Part shown: one piece after another, positions 8,465-18,563 of the stretch
Layout: each line of letters opens with the position of its first letter
Numbering within the stretch: the stretch's first letter is position 1
Source: Mesorhizobium australicum
GTDB lineage: Bacteria; Pseudomonadota; Alphaproteobacteria; Rhizobiales; Rhizobiaceae
Assembly (NCBI RefSeq): GCF_900177325.1
Contig: NZ_FXBL01000004.1
Span: 3,286,001 to 3,350,000 of the forward strand
Direction of reading: 5' to 3'
DNA: 64,000 nucleotides
The notes under the pieces: model-generated
Told to the model about the DNA's origin: nothing
What the model saw: only the letters and a program-made list of their open reading frames with translations
Databases searched by the model: none
Program-made: the position numbers and the translations under genes

Positions 8465-9976
8465 CTATTCGAGATATTGCTGCGGGTCGACGGGATTAGA
8501 ATTCTCGCGAACCTCGAAGTGCAGCTTCGGCGTATCGGTGCTGCCGGTCATGCCCGAGGTGGCGATCTCCTGGCCGCGCTTGACCGTATCGCCGCGGCTG
8601 ACTTTGATCTCGCCGGTATGGCCGTAGACGGTCACCTTGCCGTCGGCATGGCGCACCAGCACGGTCTTGCCAAAATCCTTCAGCCCCTCGCCGGCAAAGA
8701 TCACGACGCCGTTCTCGGCCGCCTTGACCGGCGTGCCTTCCGGCACCGCGATATCGATGCCGTCGTTGAACGAGGCGCCGTTCGAGTTGCCGTAGGTGCC
8801 GACGACGCGGCCGCGCACCGGCCAGCGCATCTTGCCGATGCCGGTCGAATCGGGTGCCGCCTCTTTGCTCGCGGCCTCGGCGTCCTTGATCACCTTGTTG
8901 TCGGCCTTGGGCGGCGTGTAGGTGGCGAGTTTCGCCGCTTCCGGCTTCGCCTCCTTCTTGGCGGGGCCGGCGGTTCCGGTGATCACTGGGTCGACCTTCG
9001 GCGCTTGTGCGACCTGCTGGCCGGCCGCGGGAATAACCAGCTTCTGGCCGATCTTGAGATTGGCCGTCTCGCCGAGATTGTTGGCCTTGCGGATGTCGGC
9101 CGCCTTTGCGCCGGTCTTTTTGGCAATTCCATAGAGCGAATCGCCGGCGACGACCGTGTAGCCGCCGCCAGTCTGTGCGGTGGGTTTCGGCGCGGCGGGA
9201 GCCGCACTGTTGTCTGCCGTCTTCGTCTCGGCTTCCGCTTCCTTAACCTTGGGCTGCTGCGGCAGGACGGCCAGGTTGTCCGGCCGCTTGCCTGGGCGCG
9301 GCACATCAGCCGGCGCATCGGTCTTCACGCCGCGCGACGACTTGGCTTCGGCCACCTCCCGCGTGTTGTCCGGTGCGGAGACGGGAGCCTTGCTGGAATA
9401 GACATAGGTCGGGATCACCACCTTCTGGCCGACGGTCACCGTGTCGGCGCTGGCGATCCCGTTGGCCTTCATGATCTCCTTGACCGGCACGCCAAACCGC
9501 TTCGACAGGTTATAAAGGGTCTCGCCCTCCTTGAGCGTGACCTGCGTGCCGCCGGCGCGCGACCAGCCCTGATGCACCTCCTCGACCTGCGCAACAGGCG
9601 TCCTGGCGACCGAACCGGTCGGTGTGGTGTCCACCCTCGGAGCTTCGGCGACGACCGTCGGAGCGGGCGTGGATACGGGCGCGGAGGCGACCGGAGGAAG
9701 AGAGGAGCGCGTCACGGGCTGCGGCGCGACCGCCGTTCGGGCTGCCGATTCTGCATAGGTTCCGTTCGCGGGAGCAGGCCTGGCGGCGACATCGCCGGGG
9801 AAAGGCTGGCTGTCCTTCCTGACGATCGAGCGCTGGTTGGCGGTTGAGCCGGTGAGGATGTCGTCGGTGAACCGGCTGACACCGGAGCTGCACCCGGCGG
9901 CCACACCGCCGACCAGGACAAGCGCTGCGCCACGCGCCAGAATGCGCTGACTCTTCTGCAACGACCCGAACCGCAT
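8465..9976 (-). CDS. nlpD: LysM/M23-domain lipoprotein, NlpD/DipM-like amidase activator
   Basis: At 503 residues it has a lipoprotein-type signal with GGVAAGC (Cys29), a proline/alanine linker, LysM repeats at about 146-190 and 272-316, and a C-terminal LytM domain at about 385-503. The LytM catalytic set is broken: the metal His of HxGxD is Asn404 in NDGID, and the HxH near the end is Lys-Leu-His (484-486). This is the pattern of NlpD/EnvC/DipM proteins, which activate peptidoglycan amidases during division instead of cutting themselves. The order surE-pcm-nlpD matches that of enterobacteria, without rpoS, which alphaproteobacteria lack. The symbol is given by analogy. Confidence 0.85.
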   Translation of the reverse strand: MRFGSLQKSQRILARGAALVLVGGVAAGCSSGVSRFTDDILTGSTANQRSIVRKDSQPFPGDVAARPAPANGTYAESAARTAVAPQPVTRSSLPPVASAPVSTPAPTVVAEAPRVDTTPTGSVARTPVAQVEEVHQGWSRAGGTQVTLKEGETLYNLSKRFGVPVKEIMKANGIASADTVTVGQKVVIPTYVYSSKAPVSAPDNTREVAEAKSSRGVKTDAPADVPRPGKRPDNLAVLPQQPKVKEAEAETKTADNSAAPAAPKPTAQTGGGYTVVAGDSLYGIAKKTGAKAADIRKANNLGETANLKIGQKLVIPAAGQQVAQAPKVDPVITGTAGPAKKEAKPEAAKLATYTPPKADNKVIKDAEAASKEAAPDSTGIGKMRWPVRGRVVGTYGNSNGASFNDGIDIAVPEGTPVKAAENGVVIFAGEGLKDFGKTVLVRHADGKVTVYGHTGEIKVSRGDTVKRGQEIATSGMTGSTDTPKLHFEVRENSNPVDPQQYLE

Positions 9977-9991
9977 GACTACACCCGCACA

Positions 9992-10028
9992 CCAGTTACC
10001 GAACTGGCATGATTAAAGCGCGTTAATC
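9992..10028 (-). promoter_or_regulatory. Palindromes in the nlpD leader, including a TTAA-N6-TTAA element
   Basis: GATTAA (10011-10016) and TTAATC (10023-10028) form an inverted repeat around six bases, giving TTAA-N6-TTAA about 37 bases upstream of the nlpD ATG. This resembles, but is one base short of, the CtrA box TTAA-N7-TTAA. Closer to the gene, CCAGTT and AACTGG (9992-10007) form a second inverted repeat with a four-base loop. Regulation by CtrA is a guess based on similarity and on the division role of the gene. Confidence 0.35.
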
Positions 10029-10071
10029 TTACTTGTCGGTTAAGTCTTGGCGGGGCTTGAAGAAAATTCGA

Positions 10072-10728
10072 CTAAATTGCGGCCGCGACCCCTGAGGCCA
10101 GCGGCTGCAGGCGCGTCGTCGCAATGTCTTCGCGATCGAAGCGGCTGCCTACCTTGGTCAGCCGCGCCATATGCTGCAGGCCCTCCGGCGGACCGATCGG
10201 CGCGATCAGCACGCCGCCGCTTGCCAACTGGTCCACGAAGGTACGCGGAAGTCCTTCGAACGCCGCCCAGACCACGATGCGGTCGAACGGCCCCTCGGAT
10301 TGCACCCCGTTGACCCCGTCCATGTGGCGTACCGAGACATTGGTGATGCCGAGCGCCTCGAGTCTCTGCCGGGCGTTCGTCGCCAGCGTCCTGTAGCGCT
10401 CGACAGTGAGCACGCGCGCCGCAAGCCGCCCTATCACGGCCGCGCTAAAGCCGGAGCCGGTGCCGATCTCCAGCACGCGGTGGGACGGCTCGAGGGCGAG
10501 CGATGCAAGAATCTTGGCCTGGAAGTCGGCCCCTTCGATTGCCTCGCCGCATTCGATGGGCAGCATCCGGTCGGACCAGGCGTGCGCCTGCCACTGGCCC
10601 GGAATGAAGCCGCGTCGGGGCGTGGCCTCCATCGCGGCGATCAGCGCCTTGTCTTCCAGCCCCCGGCCGCGCATGCGCAGAAGAAACGCCGCGAAGGACT
10701 CGCGGTCCGCCTGTGTCTCGCTGCTCAT
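10072..10728 (-). CDS. pcm: Protein-L-isoaspartate O-methyltransferase
   Basis: This is a 218-residue cytoplasmic SAM-dependent methyltransferase that repairs isoaspartyl residues in aged proteins. SAM motif I is [16 protein letters not shown]; the post-motif acidic end is VLTVERY; motif II region [13 protein letters not shown] and the [10 protein letters not shown] loop follow. Its ATG overlaps the surE stop in an ATGA arrangement, so translation is coupled. The 95-base gap to the nlpD-like gene holds palindromes and may carry a separate promoter. A second, more divergent PCMT-like gene occurs at 35694-36347. Confidence 0.9.
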   Translation of the reverse strand: MSSETQADRESFAAFLLRMRGRGLEDKALIAAMEATPRRGFIPGQWQAHAWSDRMLPIECGEAIEGADFQAKILASLALEPSHRVLEIGTGSGFSAAVIGRLAARVLTVERYRTLATNARQRLEALGITNVSVRHMDGVNGVQSEGPFDRIVVWAAFEGLPRTFVDQLASGGVLIAPIGPPEGLQHMARLTKVGSRFDREDIATTRLQPLASGVAAAI

Positions 10729-11483
10729 CCGAGCACCGCCGCCAGCGCATCCCGCGTCTCATGCGCGGTAAGGTCGAGCTTCATCGGCGTCACGGAGATC
10801 TTCCGCGCATCCAGCGCGTGGATGTCGGTGCCCTTCACCGGGTTGTTCATCTGCTTGCCGAAGCGCAGCCAGTAATAGGGCAGGCCGCGCCCGTCCTGGC
10901 GTTCGTCGACCCACAGTCCGTGGACGTATTTCCCCTGCGACGTCACTTCGACGCCCTCGACCTCCTCAGCCTCGCAGTTGGGGAAATTGACATTCAGGAA
11001 CACCCCCTTGGGCAGATCCGCCGCGATCAGCTTGTGAAGCAGGTCGGGTGCCAGCGATTCCGCCGTGCCCCAAGGCACGATGCGGCCGTCGTCGTGGAAC
11101 TGGTAGCTCTGGCTGAGCGCGATCGAGCGGATGCCGATCAGGGTCCCCTCCATGGCGCCGGCGACAGTGCCCGAATACGTCACGTCGTCGGCGATGTTGG
11201 AGCCGGAATTCACGCCGGAGAGAACGAGGTCCGGCGGCTCGGGCATCAGGTTGCGCACGCCCATGATGACACAGTCCGTCGGCGTGCCACGCAGCGCATA
11301 GTGCTTGTCGGCGACCTTGCGCACGCGCAACGGCTCGGACAGCGACAATGAGTGCGCGAAGCCCGACTGGTCGTTCTCCGGCGCGACCACCCAAACGTCG
11401 TCGGAGAGCTGCCGGGCGATACGCTCGAGCACCATCAGCCCTTCGGCATGGATGCCGTCGTCATTCGTGAGCAGGATGCGCAT
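10725..11483 (-). CDS. surE: 5'/3'-nucleotidase SurE
   Basis: This is a 252-residue metal-dependent nucleotidase. It begins with [16 protein letters not shown], whose paired aspartates bind the metal, followed by [17 protein letters not shown] and the metal-ligand stretch [16 protein letters not shown]. It dephosphorylates nucleoside monophosphates in the cytoplasm. It follows serS by two bases and overlaps pcm by four, forming a serS-surE-pcm unit on the minus strand. Confidence 0.95.
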   Translation of the reverse strand: MRILLTNDDGIHAEGLMVLERIARQLSDDVWVVAPENDQSGFAHSLSLSEPLRVRKVADKHYALRGTPTDCVIMGVRNLMPEPPDLVLSGVNSGSNIADDVTYSGTVAGAMEGTLIGIRSIALSQSYQFHDDGRIVPWGTAESLAPDLLHKLIAADLPKGVFLNVNFPNCEAEEVEGVEVTSQGKYVHGLWVDERQDGRGLPYYWLRFGKQMNNPVKGTDIHALDARKISVTPMKLDLTAHETRDALAAVLG

Positions 11484-11485
11484 GG

Positions 11486-12808
<1,323 letters not shown>

Positions 12809-12946
12809 GATTTGTTCCGTTGACGCAATTTCGGTGAGATCGCCCCCCACCCGAACGGTCAGGGGGTTAAACCGTGCAACGGACCGACGCAATACGGATG
12901 CGCATCGTGTCGAGGCTCGAAACGAGAATTGTACGCGCGTCGATGC

Positions 12947-13801
12947 CTATTCGGCGGGCTTGGCCTCGGCCTGAGCCTTCGTCGCCTCGGCAGCCTCACC
13001 AGCTTCCCGTGCCAGCCTTTGCTTCTCGCGATCACGCTCGACCCAGCGGGCCAGAATGATCGAAAGCTCGTAGAGCAGGATCGTCGGCACGGCGAGGCCG
13101 ATCTGGCTGACCGGATCCGGCGGCGTCAGCACCGCGGCGACGATGAAGGCAATGACGATCGCCCATTTGCGCTTGTCCGCCAGCCCGGCGGCCGAGAGCA
13201 GCCCGACGCGGGCCATGAGCGTCGTCACCACCGGCAGCTGGAACACCAGGCCGAAGGAGAAGATCAGCGTCATGATCAGCCCGAGATATTCGGACACCTT
13301 CGGCAGCAACGAGATCTCGACTTGGCCGTCGCCACCGGTCTGCTGCATGGCGAGGAAGAACCACATCACCATCGGGGTGAAGAAGAAGTAGACCAGCGCG
13401 CCGCCGATCAGGAACAGCACGAACGAAGCAATGAGGAAAGGCGCAAAGGCCTGGCGCTCGTTCTTGTAGAGACCGGGCGCGACGAATTTGTAAATCTGCG
13501 CTGCGATCAACGGGAAAGCGATCAGCAGGCCGCCGAACATGGCGATCTTGATCTGCGTGAAGAAGAATTCCTGAGGCGCGGTGTAGATCAGCTCGACCTT
13601 GCTCGAATCGAGCCCCGCCCACTGTGTTGCCCACTGGAACGGGATGACCAGCAGGTTGAAGATCTGCTTGGCGAAGAAAAAGCAGCCCAGGAATGCGATG
13701 AAAAAGCCGCCGATCGACCAGATGAGGCGGGTGCGCAGTTCGATGAGATGCTCGATCAGCGGTGCTGACGATTTCTCGATTTCGTCGTCTTCGGTGCTCA
13801 C
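12947..13801 (-). CDS. tatC: Twin-arginine translocase subunit TatC
   Basis: This is a 284-residue six-span membrane protein, the receptor for twin-arginine signal peptides. Family features are the N-terminal PLIEHLIELRTRL with the conserved Glu and Arg, IYTAPQEFFFTQIKI, FPLIAAQIYKFVAPGLYKNER and a late LTPPDPVSQIGLAVPT segment. The C-terminus is a charged Ala/Glu/Lys tail. The start overlaps tatB by four bases. It completes a tatA-tatB-tatC operon that exports folded cofactor-containing proteins. Confidence 0.97.
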   Translation of the reverse strand: MSTEDDEIEKSSAPLIEHLIELRTRLIWSIGGFFIAFLGCFFFAKQIFNLLVIPFQWATQWAGLDSSKVELIYTAPQEFFFTQIKIAMFGGLLIAFPLIAAQIYKFVAPGLYKNERQAFAPFLIASFVLFLIGGALVYFFFTPMVMWFFLAMQQTGGDGQVEISLLPKVSEYLGLIMTLIFSFGLVFQLPVVTTLMARVGLLSAAGLADKRKWAIVIAFIVAAVLTPPDPVSQIGLAVPTILLYELSIILARWVERDREKQRLAREAGEAAEATKAQAEAKPAE

Positions 13802-14337
13802 GCCTTGGTTCCGGCTTTCTTGCGGGTTGCCTTGGGCTTCGCCGCAGCTGCAACGGCAGGCTGGGCGGCGACCGGTGCGGCAGGCGGCGCGTCGGCGGTG
13901 GTAGACGCGACCGGAGGAGCCGACGGCTCTGCGACGGCGGCCGGCGCGGCTGTTTCACCAGGCATCGCCGCGGTCCCCGCCTTCAGCGGCTCGGCAGGCT
14001 GTGCGTCCGGCGAAGTCGTGGGCTTGGGCGCCGGCTTCAGCGCAGCCTGCAGCCCAGCGCGAACGTCGGCGGCCGCCTTTTCCATCGGGTTGAGGACCTT
14101 CTTGATGTCGCTCGCCGGGTTGAGGCCCTTGAGCTGGTCGATCGACGACTTCACGTCGTCGAGTTCGGCCTCCTTCAGCGCCTCATCAAACTGCTTGCGG
14201 AAATCGTTCGCCATCGATCGCATCTTGGCCGTCGTGCGGCCGAAGCTGCGCAACATGCGCGGCAAGTCCTTTGGCCCGACGACCACGATCATCACGATCG
14301 CGATCACGAGCATTTCCGTCCAGCCGACATCCAGCAT
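13798..14337 (-). CDS. tatB: Twin-arginine translocase subunit TatB
   Basis: This is a 179-residue protein with one N-terminal membrane helix (MLDVGWTEMLVIAIVMIVVV), the conserved GPKDLPRMLRSFGR hinge, an amphipathic helix and a long Ala/Pro-rich tail. The Glu in the membrane segment (WTEML) is the TatB hallmark that separates it from TatA. It works with TatC in recognising twin-arginine precursors. It overlaps tatC by four bases and lies 48 bases downstream of tatA. Confidence 0.95.
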   Translation of the reverse strand: MLDVGWTEMLVIAIVMIVVVGPKDLPRMLRSFGRTTAKMRSMANDFRKQFDEALKEAELDDVKSSIDQLKGLNPASDIKKVLNPMEKAAADVRAGLQAALKPAPKPTTSPDAQPAEPLKAGTAAMPGETAAPAAVAEPSAPPVASTTADAPPAAPVAAQPAVAAAAKPKATRKKAGTKA

Positions 14338-14385
14338 GGCGATTACTCCGGCCAGTCAGATCGAACGACGCCCAGCGGGCGCCGC

Positions 14386-14604
14386 TCAGGTCTTGCTGAC
14401 GTTCTCCTTGGCCGGCGTCACGGTCTCGTCGGAACGGTGGTCGACTGTTTTCGGAGCATCGGCATCGTCCTCGGACATGCCCTTCTTGAAGCTCTTGATG
14501 CCCTTGGCCATGTCGCCCATGAGCTCCGGGATCTTGCCCCGGCCGAACAGGAGAAGCACGACGACCAGCACGATGAGCCAGTGCCAAATCGAGAAGGAAC
14601 CCAT
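14386..14604 (-). CDS. tatA: Twin-arginine translocase subunit TatA
   Basis: This is a 72-residue pore-forming subunit. It has the short membrane helix [25 protein letters not shown] with the FGRGKIPEL hinge, then an amphipathic helix GIKSFKKGM and an acidic tail. Many copies assemble around TatBC to let folded proteins cross the inner membrane. It is the first gene of tatABC. An ABC transporter ATPase lies 35 bases upstream in transcription and may be read with it. Confidence 0.95.
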   Translation of the reverse strand: MGSFSIWHWLIVLVVVLLLFGRGKIPELMGDMAKGIKSFKKGMSEDDADAPKTVDHRSDETVTPAKENVSKT

Positions 14605-14639
14605 GACTATCCTCTTTCGAACAAGTTCGTTGGCATGAT

Positions 14640-15743
14640 CTAAGCGTTTTTGCCGGCTCTTTCAAACACAAGCACGTCGCTTTCACGAATCGTGAGCGTT
14701 ATGTCGCGCCGGCCGGCCGGTACCTGGCCGCATTTCATACGAGCGCGTACAGGCTGATCGGCGCCCGCGACCCGGATTTCGAACAGTTCGGCGTCGCCCA
14801 GGAAGCGCCGCGAGATGATCCGGCCGGGCATTCCGGAGCCGTTCTCGCCCGCCGAAATGCCGCCGAGCCGCACCGCGACCTGTGCCGCCGCGCCATCGGC
14901 CAAGCCGGCGGTCGCGAAACTCCCGACCGGCGTCGCCACGCGCCCGTCGGCGACCTCGCATTCGAAGACATTGATTTCCGAAAAGAATCCGGCGGCAAAA
15001 AGGCTGTTCGGGCGATTGTAGAGTTCTTCCGCCGTCCCGGTCTGCACCAGCTTGCCGTCGCGCAGCAACGCGATGCGGTCGCCCATGCGCATCGCTTCCT
15101 CCGCGTCATGCGTCACCACGATCGCCGTCGCACGGCTTTCCCGCAGGATGGCGAGCGTCTCGGCGCGGACGGAGTCCTTCAAACGCGAATCGAGGCCCGA
15201 GAACGGCTCGTCCATCAGGAGCACCGTCGGTCGCGGAGCAAGCGCGCGAGCAAGTGCCACACGCTGCTGCTCGCCGCCGGACAGGAGATGCGGATAGGCC
15301 TGCGCATATTGCTGCAGGCCGACGCGCGACAGCGCGATCTCGGCCTCCCGGTCCGCCTCGGCGCGCGACATCGCCGTGAGGCCGAAGCGGACGTTCTCCA
15401 GGATCGTGAGATGCGGAAACAGCGCGAAATCCTGGAAGACGAGGCCGATCGACCGCTTCTCCGGCGGCAGGAACACCGACGGCCCGGCGATCTCGCGCTC
15501 GTTCATCAGCACCCGCCCGGACGTCTGCGGCTCTATGCCGGCAGCGATCCTGAGCAGTGTCGTCTTGCCGGAACCGGACGGGCCAAGCAGGCAGAGCACC
15601 TCGCCAGGCTCCGCGGTCAGCGACACGTCGGACAGTGTCTCGCCATTGCCGGCGAAGGAATGCGAGATGTTCTCGAAGGACAGCCGCGCCGCGAATGTCA
15701 CCCCGGCCGGCACCCGGGCTGCGGACTGCGCAGCGTTTGTCAT
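14640..15743 (-). CDS. ABC transporter ATP-binding protein, FbpC/PotA-like, with TOBE region
   Basis: This is a 367-residue ABC ATPase. Motifs in order are Walker [10 protein letters not shown] (about 54-62), Q-loop [10 protein letters not shown], signature LSGGEQQR, Walker [13 protein letters not shown] and switch [16 protein letters not shown]-terminal part of about 110 residues looks like the TOBE ligand-sensing domain of iron, spermidine or thiosulfate importers. No permease or solute-binding gene is adjacent; neighbours are tatA and scpB. The partner membrane proteins must lie elsewhere, so the substrate is unknown. Ferric iron is plausible from the FbpC-like sequence but unproven. Confidence 0.85.
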   Translation of the reverse strand: MTNAAQSAARVPAGVTFAARLSFENISHSFAGNGETLSDVSLTAEPGEVLCLLGPSGSGKTTLLRIAAGIEPQTSGRVLMNEREIAGPSVFLPPEKRSIGLVFQDFALFPHLTILENVRFGLTAMSRAEADREAEIALSRVGLQQYAQAYPHLLSGGEQQRVALARALAPRPTVLLMDEPFSGLDSRLKDSVRAETLAILRESRATAIVVTHDAEEAMRMGDRIALLRDGKLVQTGTAEELYNRPNSLFAAGFFSEINVFECEVADGRVATPVGSFATAGLADGAAAQVAVRLGGISAGENGSGMPGRIISRRFLGDAELFEIRVAGADQPVRARMKCGQVPAGRRDITLTIRESDVLVFERAGKNA

Positions 15744-15789
15744 CTATCCTAGCACCTCGACCGGTCGGGCCGCGAAACGGCCGGTCCGG

Positions 15790-16530
15790 TCAATCATCCC
15801 CGCCCTTGGGTGTCAACAGGCCGAGTTCCTCCAGGTCGATGTCGGTCAGTTCGTCCTCGTCGTCGGCGAGCAGGCCGGGATCGGCCATCGGCGTCGGGAC
15901 CTGGAAGTTCGACGGCATCCGCGCCGAAAGCAGCCCCGCCCCCTTCAGCTCGTCCATGCCCGGCAGGTCGCGGATCTCGGCGAGGCCGAAATGATCGAGG
16001 AATGCATCGGTCGTGCCGTAGGTCACCGGGCGGCCGGGCGTGCGCCGGCGGCCGCGCATCCGCACCCAGCCCGTCTCCATCAACAGGTCGAGCGTGCCCT
16101 TGGAAGTCTCGACGCCGCGGATCTCCTCGATCTCGGCCCGCGTCACCGGCTGGTGGTAGGCCACGATCGACAGCACCTCCAGCGCGGCGCGCGACAGCTT
16201 CTTCTGCTGCACCGCGTCGCGGTTCATCAGGAAGGCGAGGTCGCCGGCCGTGCGGAAGGCCCAGCCGTCGCCGATGCGCATCAGGTTGACGCCGCGCTTC
16301 TCGTAGATGCGCTGCAACTCGGACATCACATAGGGCACGTTGCTGCCCTGCGGCAGGCGCGCGGCGAGCGCCTTCTCCGACACGGGCTCCGCCGAGGCGA
16401 ACACGATCGCCTCCGCCATCCGCACCGTCTCGGCCAGATGCAGCCGCGTGGCGGGATTGTCGAACACGTCGTGCGTGTCCGGTTCTTCGTCGTCCATGAC
16501 GGACATGACCGCGTTCCCACCTTCAGTCAT
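15790..16530 (-). CDS. scpB: Segregation and condensation protein B
   Basis: This is a 246-residue partner of ScpA in the SMC condensin. Two winged-helix domains are expected; visible family stretches are AEAIVFASAEPVSEKALAAR, SRAALEVLSIVAYHQPVTR, EIRGVETSKGTLDLL and TPGRPVTYGTTDAFLDHFGL. The C-terminus is acidic. ATG at 16530 is chosen because it starts inside the last codons of scpA (8-base overlap), a normal arrangement; the longer open frame to 16671 would run inside scpA and is arginine-rich. It helps chromosome compaction and segregation. Confidence 0.95.
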   Translation of the reverse strand: MTEGGNAVMSVMDDEEPDTHDVFDNPATRLHLAETVRMAEAIVFASAEPVSEKALAARLPQGSNVPYVMSELQRIYEKRGVNLMRIGDGWAFRTAGDLAFLMNRDAVQQKKLSRAALEVLSIVAYHQPVTRAEIEEIRGVETSKGTLDLLMETGWVRMRGRRRTPGRPVTYGTTDAFLDHFGLAEIRDLPGMDELKGAGLLSARMPSNFQVPTPMADPGLLADDEDELTDIDLEELGLLTPKGGDD

Positions 16531-17365
16531 AGGCAACCTCCGCCAGCCTGTCGGCCTTCGGACCACCGCGCAGGTAGATCGGCGCGAACGCGCCTTCCTG
16601 GCGGACTTCGAGCTTACCCTCGCGCACCAGTTCGAGGCTTGCCGCGAAGGAACTCGCGATCGCCGTCGCACGCTCCTGCGGCGCCGCGATGTATTCGATC
16701 AGGAACTGGTCGAGCGCCGTCCAGTCCTTCATCCGACCGACAAGACGGATCAGGATGTCGCGTGCCTCTTTGAGCGACCAGACGGCCCGCTTGGCGATCC
16801 TGACATTTGTGATCGCCTGGCGCTGGCGCTGCGCCGCATAGGCGGTGAGCAGGTCGTAGAGCGAGGCGGAATAGGTGCTCGTCGTCTCCACCACCACCGT
16901 CTCCGGCATGCCGCGTGCGAAGATGTCCCGGCCGAGCCGGTTCCGGTTCACCAGCCGCGCGGCCATGTCGCGCATCGCTTCCAGGCGCTTCAGGCGGAAT
17001 TGCAGGATCGCGGCCATCTCCTCGCCGCTCTCCTCTTCGTCACCCGCCTGCTTCGGGATCAGCAGCTTCGACTTGAGGAAGGCGAGCCAGGCCGCCATGA
17101 CGAGATAGTCGGCCGCGACCTCGAGCTTCAACTTCCGCACACGGTCGATGAAGACAAGATACTGCTCGACCAGCGCCAGGATCGATATGCGCGCGAGATC
17201 GACCTTCTGGGTTCTGGCAAGATGCAGGAGCAGATCGAGCGGGCCTTCGAAGCCGGACACATCGACGACAAGAGCCTCGTCCGGGTCCGGACGCGGATCG
17301 TCGTTGTCCGCCCAAAGGCGGTCCATCGGCGTGGGCTTAGCCCTGTTGTCGCTCCGCTCGTTCAC
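16523..17365 (-). CDS. scpA: Segregation and condensation protein A
   Basis: This is a 280-residue kleisin subunit of the SMC-ScpAB complex. The N-terminal SMC-binding part carries the typical FEGPLDLLLHLARTQKVDLA, followed by LVEQYLVFIDR and AADYLVMAAWLAFLKSKLL; the C-terminal winged-helix region lies near residues 200-270. The start codon is GTG. It lies 15 bases downstream of nagZ and overlaps scpB by eight bases, so nagZ-scpA-scpB form one unit. Confidence 0.95.
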   Translation of the reverse strand: MNERSDNRAKPTPMDRLWADNDDPRPDPDEALVVDVSGFEGPLDLLLHLARTQKVDLARISILALVEQYLVFIDRVRKLKLEVAADYLVMAAWLAFLKSKLLIPKQAGDEEESGEEMAAILQFRLKRLEAMRDMAARLVNRNRLGRDIFARGMPETVVVETTSTYSASLYDLLTAYAAQRQRQAITNVRIAKRAVWSLKEARDILIRLVGRMKDWTALDQFLIEYIAAPQERATAIASSFAASLELVREGKLEVRQEGAFAPIYLRGGPKADRLAEVAYD

Positions 17366-17380
17366 GCGAAGACCCGTTCC

Positions 17381-18400
17381 TCATGCGACGGCCTCGAAAT
17401 AGGCCGCGAATTCGTCGCGCACGGCGCTTTCGTCCGCCCCGTCCGTCCTGCCGAGCGGCGCCATTGCACGCTTCGCCCGCTCCAGCGCCCTGCCCTGCAA
17501 CGCCGGAACGGCCGAGGCGACCGGCGCCATCTCGTCCATCAAGCCGTTGCAGTGAAGAACCACATCGCATCCGGCCGCAAGGCTCGCGGCTGCACGGGCG
17601 GCGAAATCCCCAGAAAGCGCCTTCATCGACAGGTCGTCGCTCATCAGCAGCCCATCGAAGCCGATCTCGCCGCGGATATAGTCCGAGATGACCTTGGGCG
17701 AGGTCGTCGCCGGCCGCTCGGGATCGATGGCCGAATAGATGACATGCGCCGTCATCGCCATGCCGAAGCCGGCATTGGCCTTGAACGGCGCGAAATCGTG
17801 CCGGCGGAGTTCCTCCAGCGGCGTGTCCACCACCGGCAGCGCATGGTGGGAATCCGAGAACGCCCGGCCATGCCCCGGAATGTGCTTGATCACCGGCAGT
17901 ACGCCGCCAGCAAGCAGACCTTCCGCCGCCGCCCTGCCCATCGCAGCCACAGTATCTGGGTCCTTCCCGTAGGCGCGGTTGCCGATCACGTCGTGCGCGC
18001 CCTCCACCGGCACGTCGAGGACCGGCAGGCAATCCGCGGTGATGCCGAGCGCCGACAGGTCGAAGGCGTGCAGGCGCGACAACAGCCATGCCGCCCGCAG
18101 GCCGGCCTGTGAGTCATGCCGGTAGAGCGCGCCGAGCGGGGAGCCCGCCGGATAGTTCGGTGCGAGCGGCGGCCGCAGCCGCTGCACGCGCCCGCCCTCC
18201 TGGTCGATGAAGACAAGGGCATCGTTGCGGCCGCTGCAGTCGCGCAACGCGCCGACGAGGTCGCGGATCTGGCCGGGCTCCGAGACGTTGCGCGCGAACA
18301 GGATGAATGCCCAGGGCCGCTCGTCACGGAAGAACGCCGCCTCGTCGGGAGTAAGCGACAGGCCGGAACAGCCCAAGATCATGGCTTTTGATTCGGTCAT
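17381..18400 (-). CDS. nagZ: Beta-N-acetylhexosaminidase NagZ (glycoside hydrolase family 3)
   Basis: This is a 339-residue cytoplasmic glycosidase that removes GlcNAc from anhydromuramyl peptides during cell-wall recycling. The GH3 signature motifs are visible: FIDQEGGRVQRL, the KHIPGHG loop with the catalytic histidine (VIKHIPGHGRAFSDSHH), and the DDLSM segment containing the nucleophile Asp. It lies upstream of scpAB and downstream of the SPOR-domain gene with a 163-base gap that contains a terminator hairpin and a tRNA-like fragment. Confidence 0.95.
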   Translation of the reverse strand: MTESKAMILGCSGLSLTPDEAAFFRDERPWAFILFARNVSEPGQIRDLVGALRDCSGRNDALVFIDQEGGRVQRLRPPLAPNYPAGSPLGALYRHDSQAGLRAAWLLSRLHAFDLSALGITADCLPVLDVPVEGAHDVIGNRAYGKDPDTVAAMGRAAAEGLLAGGVLPVIKHIPGHGRAFSDSHHALPVVDTPLEELRRHDFAPFKANAGFGMAMTAHVIYSAIDPERPATTSPKVISDYIRGEIGFDGLLMSDDLSMKALSGDFAARAAASLAAGCDVVLHCNGLMDEMAPVASAVPALQGRALERAKRAMAPLGRTDGADESAVRDEFAAYFEAVA

Positions 18401-18466
18401 GTGGCGAGTCTAGAGCAAAGCGGCGCACGCTGCACATGGCACTCGCGTCCGCGAAAGGCCGCCGGC

Positions 18467-18492
18467 AGGTTCGAGTCTTCTCGACCGCACCA
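18467..18492 (+). pseudogene. Isolated 3' end of a tRNA-Leu-like gene (T-loop through ACCA)
   Basis: The 26 bases contain a T-loop TTCGAGT (18470-18476), five bases for the 3' T-stem (CTTCT), seven for the acceptor strand (CGACCGC) and ACCA at 18489-18492, exactly the spacing of a tRNA 3' end. The sequence matches what I know of the 3' end of alphaproteobacterial tRNA-Leu(GAG). The rest of a tRNA is missing: the 5' T-stem bases GCAGG pair poorly and no anticodon arm is seen. It is either a tRNA remnant or an integration-site duplication. It could also be chance resemblance. Confidence 0.5.
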
Positions 18493-18517
18493 TCTGGCAC
18501 CGTCGGTCCATACGAAG

Positions 18518-18540
18518 ACGGGCGCCACGAGGGCGCCCGT
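18518..18540 (-). terminator. Intrinsic terminator after the SPOR-domain gene
   Basis: ACGGGCGCC (18518-18526) pairs perfectly with GGCGCCCGT (18532-18540) around a five-base loop. On the minus strand it lies 24 bases past the SPOR gene stop and is followed by a modest T-rich stretch (TTCGTAT). Confidence 0.65.
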
Positions 18541-18563
18541 CGAAACCCATGACTGCCCGCAGG

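Noticed and set aside
16340..18112. A 590-codon plus-strand frame antisense to scpB, scpA and nagZ
   Set aside because: The opposite genes have full family motifs; this frame has none.
18393..18492. A complete tRNA-Leu in the nagZ upstream region
   Set aside because: CGGTC near 18394 could start an acceptor stem, but there is no anticodon arm and the T-stem pairs poorly; only the 3' end is convincing.
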